From: Rhododendron vialii
Lineage: Eukaryota > Streptophyta > Magnoliopsida > Ericales > Ericaceae
Direction: 5' to 3'
DNA: 64,000 nt
Assembly (NCBI RefSeq): GCF_030253575.1
Contig: NC_080557.1
Location: forward strand, 45,770,501-45,834,500
Numbering within the stretch: position 1 is the stretch's first letter; the number at the start of each line of letters is the position of its first letter. A program made the translations under genes and the position numbers. The notes under the pieces were generated by a model. It searched no databases and was not told the DNA's origin. It worked only from the letters and a program-made list of their open reading frames with translations. Positions 23,901 to 34,863 of the stretch are shown one piece after another.

Positions 23901-26900
23901 TTGATGCAGCCCACGGTCATACCAAGAGAAGCAGATGAGCCTGGCTTATCCAGGTGAGTCTCCTTATAGAATTTCCCTGCAGCTCAGGATTTTCACACTA
24001 TAAAGTTGCAAGTAACTAAACACTCAAATACGAGTAGCTTCTACCGAAGCATCTACAATAAGTTGCATGAACTTTGATCCAAACCCTTCTGTACTAGGAC
24101 TTAATGTCCGGTAACAAAATCGAAAGGAAGTGATGGAAAAACTGGTCCGATAAAACAAAATTTGCTCACAAGAAACAAATGTACTGGGCAAGGGAAGCTC
24201 ATGAACTACAATATATGTGCATTGAGCACAAAATTGATCTCCAATGTAACCCTTGGTAATACACAAACAGTCCTCGAATCAAATTAATGACCAGCAGAAC
24301 TTCCCGAGCTCCATCTAGTCCATGCTTTTGAGATAAAACAAAACAATTTCAATGTAAAGCATATTGTGGCAGAGACATGGGAAAAAACTTGGTCATTGAA
24401 GCACACGCAGTAAACAAGGACATAACAATTCCAAACTGTTACTACTGTTCAATAAGTGGCCTCAAAGCTGCAAAATTTAATTTAAGTATGAGTACATTGA
24501 GTAGCAGTTGGGATGGACATGACAACCATATTTTATTGTCACGAGAATTCTGCAATAAAACCAGAAAGTTCCAACATAGAAACTTGGCTCCCTCAAATTA
24601 CAAGCAAGATTGCATTCACTCCATTTTAACAATAAATAGATTAAAGTAGGTTAACAGATAGAGGGAGAGAAAAATAACACTCACATATGCCTGCTATAGA
24701 CAAGTAAATAAATAAATGGAGACCAAAGAAATAAATGAATTACCTATTCAAGTAACGATCCAATTGTTGATTGGGATTCTCTAAAATCCGTGTGTAGATC
24801 GAGGCAAGACGTGACCACTCCTGCTGCATGTATTCATACTCAATATATTTATCCCAAAGCGTGAAAGATAGGTAATCTGATCCAACATATGCTAATCCTC
24901 TGTCAAATAGCCTGAAAGACAATGAAACAACTATCAGTGTAATCTACTAGAACCATCAACAAGGCCATGGAAAGCACATCAACAATGTGTGTCAGTGGCA
25001 CTGATATTGAAGGCGAGTTACAGTCACTTTGCTAGCCCATGACAATCCCAAATTTATCCACAAATACACTCTGCATTTTCCTTCCTAAGGAATACACACA
25101 ATGTCCACGAAATGAAAATGTGATACCTTCTAACACCATAACTTGGACGAGGTGTCTGAGCAGCAATTTTTTATCGATCATTTGATATAATTCAATGTGT
25201 CATTGTCAAAAACAGTAAAACTCTAGGGAGACTATTACACATCCCTTGTGGGAAAAGGAGGAGGTAATAAGGCCATTACATAAAATCAAAGCCAAATATA
25301 AACTCATACAGCTACGCTAGCCCACACCTCAGTAATTATTATTTCTCAAGTGCATTACAGACAATCCTTGCACCGTAATGATACAAGGCATTGTAGCAGA
25401 GATGAAAATTTGGGTCAGACAGCAGTCACAGCACTAAAAAGCATCTAGTCCTCGTGACAATGAGAAAATCTAGCAATCATGCCTCACCACAGGGAACTGC
25501 AATAGCAATGAACAGAAAATCTAAAATAAAAAAATACCTTCGAACCGTCTCTCCGTCTCCATATGCACCAATGGCAAATAAACAATAGTGCAACCAAATG
25601 TCCACAGAATAAGTCACTGCTTGAACTGCCTGTTCGTAGACCTCCACAACTCTGTCAACAGTGCTTAGATTAAACTCATGATCCGCATACTTCTTCCAAT
25701 AACCATAACACAAAGGAAACTCAGCTAGAAAGGAATCATAAACTTTCCGGATGTTCAAAATATTGCCCTGTATAGACGAACATAAAAGATGTTAACTCGA
25801 GTGGAATAACAGGTTCTAGAAACGGGTATGAATACAAGCTCCATTTGAAATGAACAGATCCTTGAATTAACAAAAGCAAAAAGAAACATCCACTAAAATA
25901 CCCCAAAAGTCAAAATGCTAATATAGCCATGAACAAAGGACTCGTAAGACCAGTCATAAACAAAAGGACTCGTAAGCCCACCAGGAAATAAGATGACAAA
26001 CTTATCTGACACGGTGATAAAATTGAATCTGGAGCTGATGATACACATTCAGCATAGCATTGAAAATCAACAAACAAGATAAAGGGGATCAAGCGTATAA
26101 GCCACAAGCAATTTCTAATGTAATTTTCAAAGCAGAAAACAGACCATGAAATGAGAGGGAGAATAAATTCAAAGTCATTTAGAGAGTACTCATTTTCACT
26201 AATCTTTAGTCATGTTGCAATTCTACACTGAGCTTACAACTATGGTAACGTCCTTCGCTGAAATGCAAATTTGTACAAAGAATCAAATGTAAATGGGAGT
26301 GATGAGCTCGCAAACCAATCTGAAACAAGGGCAAACAAGTCCACTGCAACCAATAATGCAGTATGAGAGGGGGCTAGGGGCCATACGGCTATAAATCTTT
26401 ATTGTTGACTTTGGAAAAAAGTACCGGGATTCTTCTAAACTACTACTGTTTGAAAAGCTGAGTGAGTTTCCCAGCCCATTTTTCCTCTGTCCATTGTCAG
26501 CAACCACTTAAAAGGTATCTGTTCTCAGCCGATCCAAACAACAGACACCATAAGTTCAATGCTGTCTGGTTAGAGAAAGTGTCACCAACTCTTGAAGACG
26601 AGATAAACCTCAAGATAAAAGCCAAAAGTCAAACACAACAATTGACTGTGTTGTCAAAGGCACGCTTAGGCGCAAGGCGCATCAAAGCGCAGGGTTAGTG
26701 CCTTGACTGAGCCCAAGTGAGGCGCCTTCAATGAAGAGCAGACAAGGTGTGCCTAAATGAGAAAAGGCACGCCTCTTTCAATTCTAATCACAGCCATAGG
26801 ATCAAAGCTAGGTTAAAGGTATTACTTTCACTCCTTCAGCCTTGACTTCAGTCGATCGTAAATCTCTCCGCTCTCGATCACCAAAATGAAAATAGCACAT

Positions 26901-29354
26901 GTATAATCTCGATCTTCGATCGATCTTCTCTGTCCTCTCTCTCCTCTCCTCTCCTCTTTTCTCTCTCGATCATTATTCGATCTTCTCTCTTTGCGGATAT
27001 AGTTGACATCTATTATTTTGTATATGAAAACAAAAAAACTTTTTTTTTTTTAAATTTCAGAAATATGTGTGTGTGTGTGTGTGTGTCTGTTTCTAATTAT
27101 ACTGCATATGATGAAAAAGTTTTTCTTTAATGTTTTCAGAAAATACACTTTTTTATGTTTTTTATGTGTATTAGACTACTAGGCTATATGGTATTGCTGC
27201 GTGCTATTTTTTCCTCTCTTTTTTTGCCTAGGTGTGCCTCACTTCAAAAAAGCGCGTGCAGCCTTGCGCCTCTCGCCTAGGCCCCAACAGATCTTTGCGC
27301 CTCTCGCCCTTAACAACTATGAGTGTTACCACTTGGGATATGGAACTCCTACCAACTTCAAGTTCGCCAATGGCCAAGTGAAACTGCCAGATGTTTCGAC
27401 ATAGACTACCTCCCATGCGCAAGTATCGGAATTTATGAGTTACCAGTTGTGTAGTTATTTTTTTGTTTATTAGGCATTAACTGTAGTTTTTTGTCACTAG
27501 GACGGGTGACCCGGGTCAAACTACGTTTCTTGGCAGTTGGCTCTGATGTGTGCTTTTAGTTGAATCTTTATTTATGAATTTGGAATCTTAGTCCTCCTAG
27601 GAATACAAAACACATAGAAGCCTGCAAAGCTACATTGTAAAATAACATTTTCTCACCGTAAGAAAACCAACTTTTGAAGGAGACAAGCATTTATAACTCA
27701 CACTATGATAATAAAGAATAACCACCCCCTTTCCACAGGCGCATCAACGATGTGATTAAGGCCCAACATTAGGCATCTCGTCCTTTCAAACTGAACCATT
27801 ATCATAATCCCTCGGAAAAAATACGGGATGTAAATCATCTACTTAGGTACACATGATGGATATATCTCAATTCAGTCACGTAGCATGGTAATCAAGTGTC
27901 CAGAGTTTGAGATACTTCACAAATTCATCAAACACAGGTACATACACACACATAAAAGAGATTATTGTAAATAGAGCTCCATCGTGACGCATATATGGAT
28001 CCCTAACCAAATAAAGTACTGTAAAACAGATTGCTGCATTTAGCTTCACAAAATCAACAAAATCCAAAAATTTCAGCATTGGAAAGTCAACTTCACATAC
28101 CTCCCATATCCTCTCTGTCTCTTCAATTAGGGCAGTCCATGCATTAAAATCTAATGAATTAGTCCTCACAATGCTCCATAACCGTTCTTCTTCAGCAGAT
28201 AATGCTACAAACAAAATATAACAAAAGAAAATATCACAAACCAGAAATGTAGAACATCTAATTTACACATTAGAGAAAATGGTCTCTGGAAAACAGACTT
28301 CATTATTTCATTCACGTATGACCATAAAAAACAGCAACAATAGCAAGCAACATTTCCTTTAAGAGTGAGGTAGAGTAACAGTATTTAAAACGTTACCTTT
28401 AGCAGTAAAAAATTAATTCAGCATACGACATCTAAACTTTGTTACCAAAAAATAAAAGACATCTTATCTTTGGAACAACCAATTCCAAGAGCAAAGAAAT
28501 TGAACCATAGGAAAAATAAACTCGGGAGTGAAGCACAAGCTGCACAACAATGCAATTAACATAACTGCAACCAATGCCAATTAAGGGAAATACAAAGAGG
28601 GAAAGAAGCTTCAAGTGTCCAATCAGCCAGTAACAAAAAGCTAAATCATGCGTACAAACAGCTATATATTCTTCAAGTGACCTATGCATAAATCTCCCCA
28701 ATATTTAACCACAATAAAACTCAGAGAGAAAAAAAGAAAAAGGATTGTTTTAGAAAAAAGCATTGGCTCTGGACACCACCCCACGCGGAACCCTATCTTA
28801 CAGACAAGACAGAGAGACATACCATAACCATCCAGCAGCTGGTGCTCCGAACCAAATCCATGAACATCATCCGACGGATTCCCATTCTCACTTATACCAT
28901 TTATCACAACATTTGCCGATTCGCTAACCTCATTTCCATTGATGGAGGAATCATAACCTGTAACTTTGGATGAATCTGTAACAGCATCTGCACTAGCTGC
29001 AAGATTCTCTTGAGTAGCAGAAAGTCCATAAGATGACCTAGAATTATCAACATCCATCGTAGTAGGAGCTTCCTGCATGACTGAGTTTAAATCTGTACTG
29101 AAGGCTCCACCAGCTGCATTAGAACCATCAGGAATGGTAATGGCAGCATCGGCCACATCAGCAGAAGCATCCAAACCTCCAGTGGTTGTCGTAGCATCAG
29201 AAGAAGACGATTTTCCACCAGCCCCATCAGCAAAGGCAACAGCTTCGGAAGCAGCATTTGAGCTGGTGTTACCGTAATCAGTGGAAGAATAACCAGCGGT
29301 TGTGTACCCCATGACTGTAGATGTCTGAGCAACCACAGTTTCACTGTCTCCCAT
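14997..29354 (-). CDS. PRP39: PRP39 pre-mRNA-processing factor (U1 snRNP-associated)
   Basis: Thirteen coding exons join in frame on the minus strand to 852 aa: 28823-29354, 28101-28204, 25538-25767, 24744-24911, 23148-23502, 22508-22651, 20954-21106, 20721-20837, 19910-19990, 19651-19800, 17897-18199, 16961-17074, 14997-15104. All junctions are GT-AG and phase-consistent. Residues 1-177 are Ser/Thr/Ala/Asp-rich and disordered. About 180-680 is an array of HAT (half-a-TPR) repeats with the family motifs [76 protein letters not shown] and [17 protein letters not shown]. The tail (679-852) has a basic patch, then Q/A/Y/P-rich sequence ending AYYGSYY. PRP39 supports U1 snRNP binding at 5' splice sites in the nucleus; in plants it also affects flowering time. 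Nothing looks broken. Confidence 0.95.
15681..16138. mobile_element. hAT-type MITE, 458 bp, in the last PRP39 intron
   Basis: Terminal inverted repeats ctatgtagcac / gtgctacatag are flanked by an exact 8-bp duplication, gtgagggc, at 15673-15680 and 16139-16146, as expected for hAT elements. The subterminal DNA is rich in cacgg/acacg motifs. From about 15955 to 16050 there are three tandem ~34-bp units containing aataataaaaattattgg followed by acgccacgt. It has no coding capacity. It sits in the intron between exons 12 and 13 of PRP39. Confidence 0.88.
21360..21612. repeat. Second copy of a dispersed repeat
   Basis: Matches 6631-6926 in the same orientation with small indels. Shared phrases include ccataattattcaacattg, atcaattatgccattgcaac, gtgggtttttgctc and agttgatgtactcaatta. 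It lies in the PRP39 intron between exons 6 and 7. No terminal repeats or target duplication were found, so the class is unknown. Confidence 0.7.
26652..27320. mobile_element. GC-rich inverted-repeat element in PRP39 intron 2
   Basis: The left end gttgtcaaaggcacgcttag with gcgcaaggcgc is mirrored at the right end by gcgcctctcgcccttaacaac. Each side also carries a subterminal copy of an 'aggcg...gcgcc' motif (gaggcgccttcaatg; cctaggtgtgcctcac). The element is non-coding and strikingly GC-rich at the ends against an AT-rich intron. No convincing target duplication was found, so the superfamily (hAT or Mutator-like) is open. It contains a CT-rich block near 26930-26975 and a GT microsatellite at 27065-27086. 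Confidence 0.5.
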
Positions 29355-29393
29355 GGTGACAAAATAACTACGTACTTAACTTCACGAGAAAAG

Positions 29394-30340
29394 CTGCAAG
29401 AAGGTGAACATAAAACTAAAGTTATCTTATTGTTTCAGAACCAACTATCAAAATTGGAAAAGGATTTCTAAAAGAGGTGAAATAGTATCTACCCACAAAG
29501 ATATGCATAGAACACGTACATCCTTAGTTAGAACCTGGAGTAAGATATTCAAGCCAATTGTATCCAAATTATCTGTAACAGCTGCTCAACGTATGAAGGG
29601 GCCTGATGGAGTTTTACCCCGTGAGTGAGACCCTTTGAGAGAGACACTCTGTAAGTGACTGAGAGGGTCTACCACCCATCTCTTCTCAGCTTCCAAGAAC
29701 ACCTGATGGAGATGGCCATTCAACGGCCTTCTTGTTTTCTTCTTCCTTCTTTATGTAAATGTATAGGTGTAGGTGTGAGGCAGAGAGGTGTAAACCAGAG
29801 ATCAGAGAGTTGAGGGAGGGAGTTCCATGCGTGCAACTCCATTTCTGGCAACGTGTCGAAAGAGTCTATTCTCTGTGGAGAGGGCATTCCAGCCAAACCA
29901 CGTTAACTTTGGTTTATGTGTTGTGTGTGAGTGATCCCCGATCCCCAACAGGGGACTCCACCACAATTACGGACTGTAACGTGGTTAAGAACCGCGTACT
30001 GTGGTCATTCCAGTTTCAATTACTCTACCGCAATTCTGTTCTAGTTAGTACTTAATAGCAACTTCCTAAAAACAAGCAAGGCGTGGTACTTCTGCTCCAA
30101 GAAACTCAGATGGTTCAGCAACGAACTCTGAACCATAACGCATTCAGGAAACTAAAACCCTACTTCTAACTAACCTTTAATTTCTTAAACGTAAGCCCTT
30201 TAATATTGCAATCAAATATCTGAAAAGCCACATGTGTGCGCATCCATGGAGATAGTCACCAGAAACAAAAAGACTATGAATACGAACACACGAATTAGAA
30301 AACCAAATGAAAAGAAAGAAGTCGCGTAACGAATGCACAC
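29394..30340 (-). other. PRP39 5'UTR intron with a foreign-looking block
   Basis: The minus-strand donor ATTCAG|gtgtgc at 30340 and acceptor ttcttgcag|C at 29393 define a 947-bp intron in the leader. Part of it, about 29600-29960, is less AT-rich than its surroundings and contains gagtgagaccc/gagagacactc and gatccccgatccccaacagg. It looks like inserted repetitive DNA, but I cannot define ends or a target duplication. Confidence 0.45.
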
Positions 30341-30480
30341 CTGAATCTGCGAGGGTTGGCCTGAGAGATGTAGGTTTTGGTTGGGTTTAGGGTTTTCAGT
30401 TTGGAAGAGAGAGAGAGAGAGAGAGAGAGCAGCGGAATTAGGGCTCCGGTTGGGTTATATCGAGGGGGGCTCTGCGACTT
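30341..30480 (-). other. PRP39 non-coding first exon (5'UTR)
   Basis: Upstream of the leader donor at 30340 the minus strand carries a GA microsatellite (30406-30429) followed by gggtttagggttttcag-type leader sequence. The transcription start is unknown, so the right boundary is approximate. Confidence 0.5.
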
Positions 30481-31961
30481 GGTGCGAAACATAAAGCAAA
30501 TATAAGTCGTTGCGGCAATTACACATGTCGCTGTCGAGGGTTGAACCCTCTGATACGGAAGGTTAGAAACCAAACGAGTCATGAGCGATGCATTTTGTTT
30601 GGTTCCTCTCACAGAAATAATTTTTTCAAAATTTTTACATTATTTCGTCATCGGTGTTTTTTCATTTTTAGTGATTTTTTGTCAAATTTTTTACTTATTT
30701 TATATTTTTTAGATGTACATAGCATATCTTTGTTCGAAAAATAAAAGAATTTGTTAAAATATTAAAAAAAAAATATTAAAGACGGAAAAATAGGCAAACC
30801 TATAAGACTTTTTTATCTCAGAACTACAAACCAAACATAGTGAGTCCTATAATTCGCTTTCAATTTTTAGAACTGTTTCGCTTAATTTTTTGTACTTTTT
30901 GAAAATTTTGTTCTTATTCAAAAGAAAATCGCGTTCATTATTTTTACGCTAAACTTTTGTGGAGTATTGATTCGTCTCTATAGGAGAAATCGGAAAAGTA
31001 AAATACCAAAAAAATAATTGAAAATATCCAATTTTAAGCCCAAAAAATAAAAATAAAAATAAAACCTGAAAAATGGTTATTCTCCCAAAATATTTAGGTA
31101 ATAATTTTTTACTTTTGACGAGACAGATCGGATGACCAAAAAATTGGGGCGCAAAATTAACAAACGAAAAAAAAATCAATAAGAACCGAAAAAAAAAAGT
31201 TCATAAAGTTCTCAACACCACCTTACTGGCAAATTTCAGTTTGGTTTTGAAATGTTTTTAAAACATGCTTTCACGTTCACGCACGTGCATCATGCAATTT
31301 ATGTCTTGACTCATGCAAATAATATGTGTATTCGTCCGCAAACACAACGCATGAATTGGGTGTCTAAACACACCGTAATGAAAACAACTTTTTCTCATGT
31401 GGTGATTCTTTTTGTGCATGGACGGACACATAATTGAAGTGTTTGGTGAGCGAACGTCACATAAATTTTTTGAATACATCAACGGGATATCAATTATACC
31501 AGTACAAATTGCAAAAATACTACAAAAAACATTATCATGCAAATTTTATGATCAACTTATAAAGGTGTAATAGTGAATAATCGCATGAATACATACAATG
31601 TTGTATATGTGTGTGTGTTAAAACTTAAAAGTAAAATACATAACCTAATATTCCATCTCTCCTTGGGGAAGTCGCTAAAACTGCGTTTGGCGATCCTTTA
31701 TAATATACTTGTAACTGAACTTGGGTGGGAAGATGGGCGGGTCCCGACTCCGGCGTTTTGGTTTCATGTGGTTTTTTTTTTTTTTGTTTGTTGTTTTCTG
31801 TATTTTCGAATTGATAGTGTCCGCTTTTATTGTACAATGTTCTTCTTATATACGGTATAATATATTGAATGATATGGTTTGTTTTAAAAATTAAAAAAAA
31901 AAACTATATAGTCTTGAATTTTTTACAAAAATACTACCACAAGTATACATAAAAAATAGTA

Positions 31962-32200
31962 CTCCCTCCGTTCCATTTTCATTGTCCATTATTCATTTTC
32001 TATCTTTTGTGTCTATTGCCTATATCTTTTAATTGATAATATTTTTCATGATTTTAACGACTTTGTAGTATAGAAGAAATTAAAATCTATCAAATAAAAT
32101 CCATATTGTATATTTTTGGAAATTCACATTAAAAGATATAAGCGATTGAAAACTGACACGAACATCAAAAAAAAAGACAACAAAAATGGAACGGAGGGAG
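31962..32200. mobile_element. Stowaway (Tc1/mariner) MITE, 239 bp
   Basis: Ends ctccctccgttccatttt and aaaatggaacggagggag are perfect inverted repeats, flanked by TA on both sides (31960-31961, 32201-32202). The CTCCCTCCG terminus with TA duplication is diagnostic of Stowaway MITEs. It is non-coding; the intact termini suggest modest age. Confidence 0.92.
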
Positions 32201-32577
32201 TATGAATTTTGGGTAGGGCGATCACCCTATTTCATCTGCCTCTCGGTCCATCATTACTTATTTGTCTGCTTATTTGACATTAAAAGAAGCTCATCAAAAC
32301 TTCATCTGAACCGTTTATTTGCAAGTCTCAATGTGTTTAACGCTCGTCAGACTCCGATATCTATCTCTACGAGTCATCACGATATTTTTTTTTAAGGGTT
32401 GCTGGACATTTTTCGTATAAAAAGGTGAAACCAAAAGAAAGTATAATCTAATGTAGTACTACCAATTTTACACGTTAATCGGGAGATGGAAGATTATAAA
32501 AAGATGTCAACTGTCACGTAAGTCTTGGCAAAATTTTGGCTTCTGAAGAGGCCCGGGAATACAGCACAAAAATTATG

Positions 32578-32650
32578 CCGATGCCGGGAGCTGAACCCGG
32601 TGGATTTAGCAAAAAGCACATTAGATTGTGCTACAACGGTTGCTGCTTTA
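32578..32650 (-). tRNA. tRNA-like relic (3' half), probably not functional
   Basis: On the minus strand a T-arm-like hairpin ccggg-ttcagct-cccgg is followed by catcggca, resembling the 3' end of a tRNA. Upstream, gcacaatctaatgtgc could be a decayed anticodon arm. The D arm and paired acceptor stem are not convincing. A related relic lies at about 33058-33125. It could be a pseudo-tRNA or the head of a short interspersed element. Confidence 0.3.
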
Positions 32651-32726
32651 GAAGGCTTGGAAATATACCGATTTTATATATGAATAGCTCCTATCAGTTG
32701 CCAAAACAACATAACGTAAAAACTAG

Positions 32727-33050
32727 GGAATGACTTCGGTGTTCCCGGTCATTTTGGGGACACCGTAACTTTTGGCATAACAAAACCATTATGAGCATAA
32801 CCAAAACCTATTATGAACATAACTAAAACCATTATGAGCATAACAGAACCATAACAAGGCATAACTTGTTTGTTATGCTTTAGTTGGGTTTGGTTATGCC
32901 TTGGTTGGTTTTTTGGATATTCTTTAGTTATGCCTTGTTTAGATTTTGTTATGCTTATAATAGGTTTTAGTTATGCTCATAATGATTAAATTATGCCAAA
33001 AATTACAGTGTCCCCAAAATGACCGAGGACACCATAGCATCATCCTAAAA
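32727..33050. mobile_element. Foldback element of about 320 bp
   Basis: Left ggtgttcccggtcattttgg then ggacaccgtaac; right gttacagtgtcc-type block then ccaaaatgaccgaggacacc. Together these are inverted repeats of roughly 70 bp. Inside the left arm a ~28-bp motif (cataac...accattatgag) is repeated three to four times. No transposase, and the target duplication is unclear. Confidence 0.6.
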
Positions 33051-33057
33051 ACTATAT

Positions 33058-33125
33058 GTGCCGTTGCCGGGAGTTGAACTCGGAGTCACCGGGATAGTTA
33101 GCAAATGTCACGTGCCTCCAGCATG
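33058..33125 (-). tRNA. Second tRNA-like relic
   Basis: The minus strand contains gagttcaactcccggcaacgg, a T-arm/acceptor-like 3' end similar to the relic at 32578-32650. It is preceded by gtgacatttgctaac, which parallels gtgctttttgctaaa in the other copy. Probably a duplicate of the same ancestral tRNA-derived sequence. Not a complete cloverleaf. Confidence 0.25.
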
Positions 33126-33885
33126 ACATGATAGTACCCTCCATTCTATTACATTCCACTATCAACAAAATCTACCATTTGTCATCAGGGCCGGTTTTGA
33201 AATTCTCGGGACCTAAGATGAACTTACGAGGGAAATAAAGATATTTATATGAGGAAGAAAAAAAGAGGCCCTTAAGACTTGAATCATATACCTCTTGGAT
33301 AGAGGAATTAAGTTTTTCCACTAGGCTAGCTAGTTTTTTAGTCGTATAAGTGCTAGATTAAATATATATTACATATCTGGCTATGCCTATCTGGGATCCT
33401 AATTTTGATCCAAAATTCGAAGGCTTAAGTTCACCGTCTTGCTCGTCTCGGCTCAGTGCCGACCCCGCCTGTCGTTAAATAAAGCACTTCGCCATTGTCA
33501 CATATCCAAAGCCATTAGTAGCTAGCAAAAAAAATTGCTCCTACTGGCAAGACATGCTCTCAACTGCCGATACATAAGCATTTATAAAGAGAACGAAGGA
33601 GGGTGAACATTACTTTTAATGTGATTAGTGAAAATTGTGTAGGATCCATATAATCAATACATTTTTGGATAATAATGAGTTAGTTTGGGGTGAAATTCAT
33701 ACAATTTTCATCAATTACAGAGAAAGTTCACTCTCTTTAAAGGAGAGCAACAAAATTATTATTATTATTTTTATTTTTACTTATAAAGCCCCAAAGCCCC
33801 TCCACCTCACGCCTGGCAAAAAATAAAATTAAAAAGAATACGGTGTCAAAAAATTAGGCCAAATGGATTTACTCCTTTAGTTCCA

Positions 33886-34246
33886 CTTAACATTTTCTAA
33901 AAGTTAACGTTTTGTTCATATTTGAATGTTTTTCGCGTTTGTTAGTTTGAGCTATTTTTTTTTGTGTATTATTGATTCGCCTCGATGAGACGAATCAATA
34001 AAAATAATTTTTTTTCCACTTTTATTCAAATATTTTGAGAAATAATTATTTTTAAGTAAAAAATAATAATTTTTTATGCTTAAAATAGTTATATTTCAAA
34101 ATATTTGGATAAAAATAAAAAAATTATTATTTTTTCAATTCGTCTCATCAAGACAAATCAACAATTCAAAAAAATTGGTGCAAAACTATCAAACATGAAT
34201 TTTTTTTTAAATAATGACAAAATGTTAACTCTTTAAAAAGTTTAAG
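33886..34246. mobile_element. Long AT-rich foldback element
   Basis: About 170-bp arms. Left: cttaacattttctaaaagtt ... attgattcgcctcgatgagacgaatc. The right arm is the approximate reverse complement: aattcgtctcatcaagacaa ... gttaactctttaaaaag. The centre is poly-A/T. Non-coding; superfamily unknown. Confidence 0.55.
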
Positions 34247-34504
34247 GCCTATTCCACTTTCTCAAATAAGAACTTAAAAAATAATGACATATTTTTAAGC
34301 TTAAAAATAACAAATTTAAAAAAATAATTTGTAAGAAATCTATCAAATAAGATCCATAATGCATATTTTTCATTTAGATAAATTTATTATTTTTAAATTT
34401 AAAAATTATAAATACGTACTTATTTTTTAATGGGTAAACCGAAACACAAGTGGACCTAGGCCACGTGCTAACTTGTGAAAAGGGCGACATTAGTTGAGGA
34501 GGTA

Positions 34505-34505
<1 letters not shown>

Positions 34506-34534
<29 letters not shown>
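34506..34534. repeat. (CT)n microsatellite in TOM9-2 leader
   Basis: About 14 CT units ending 20 bp before ATG 34555, in the 5'UTR. The Arg-Glu frames on the opposite strand are artefacts. Confidence 0.95.
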
Positions 34535-34540
<6 letters not shown>

Positions 34541-34554
34541 TCTCTTCGAGCGCA

Positions 34555-34863
34555 ATGGCGTCCAGAAGAGGCGGAGTCTCTCTCCCAGAGAGGCCACACA
34601 ACAATACACCCAGCGACGGAATCCTCTCCAGGGTTTCCTCTAAGATCTCCGAGTCTCCGATCCTTTACCAGGGCAAGCGAGCGGCCTCCGACGCCGGCTT
34701 CGTCGCCAAGAAGCTCCTGAGGAGCACCGGAAAGGCGGCGTGGATAGCTGGAACCACGTTCTTGATCCTCGTCGTGCCTCTCATCATCGAGATGGACCGT
34801 GAGCAGCAGTTCAACGAGCTCGAGCTGCAGCAGGCTAGCTTGCTCGGCGCACCCCCTAAGTGA
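34555..34863 (+). CDS. TOM9-2: Mitochondrial import receptor subunit TOM9-2 (plant TOM22)
   Basis: A single-exon 102-aa protein with the invariant plant TOM9 core: LLRSTGKAAWIAGTTFL followed by ILVVPLIIEMDREQQ and the C-terminal ELQQASLLGAPP. One transmembrane helix spans about residues 62-82. The cytosolic N terminus (~60 residues) is short and basic and lacks the acidic receptor region of fungal and animal TOM22, as is typical for plants. The protein sits in the outer mitochondrial membrane as a core TOM-complex subunit that docks TOM20 and connects it to the TOM40 channel. The length matches the family (about 95-105 aa), and the start gives the expected N terminus. No introns, as in homologues. 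It appears intact. Confidence 0.96.
   Translation: MASRRGGVSLPERPHNNTPSDGILSRVSSKISESPILYQGKRAASDAGFVAKKLLRSTGKAAWIAGTTFLILVVPLIIEMDREQQFNELELQQASLLGAPPK

Larger units (their letters stand above)
30481..34505. other. Gene-free, AT-rich transposon graveyard
   Basis: About 4 kb between PRP39 and TOM9-2 without a recognisable gene. It contains the Stowaway MITE (31962-32200), a foldback (32727-33050) with tRNA-like relics on each side, a degraded element around 33188-33480 starting agggccggttttgaaatt, and a long AT-rich foldback (33886-34246). Positions 30840-31200 look like a further degenerate foldback of similar composition. Confidence 0.6.

Noticed and set aside
29600-29960. Possible solo LTR (tgatggagtttta ... 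ccccaaca)
   Set aside because: No matching target duplication and no convincing inverted ends; kept only as an unassigned block.
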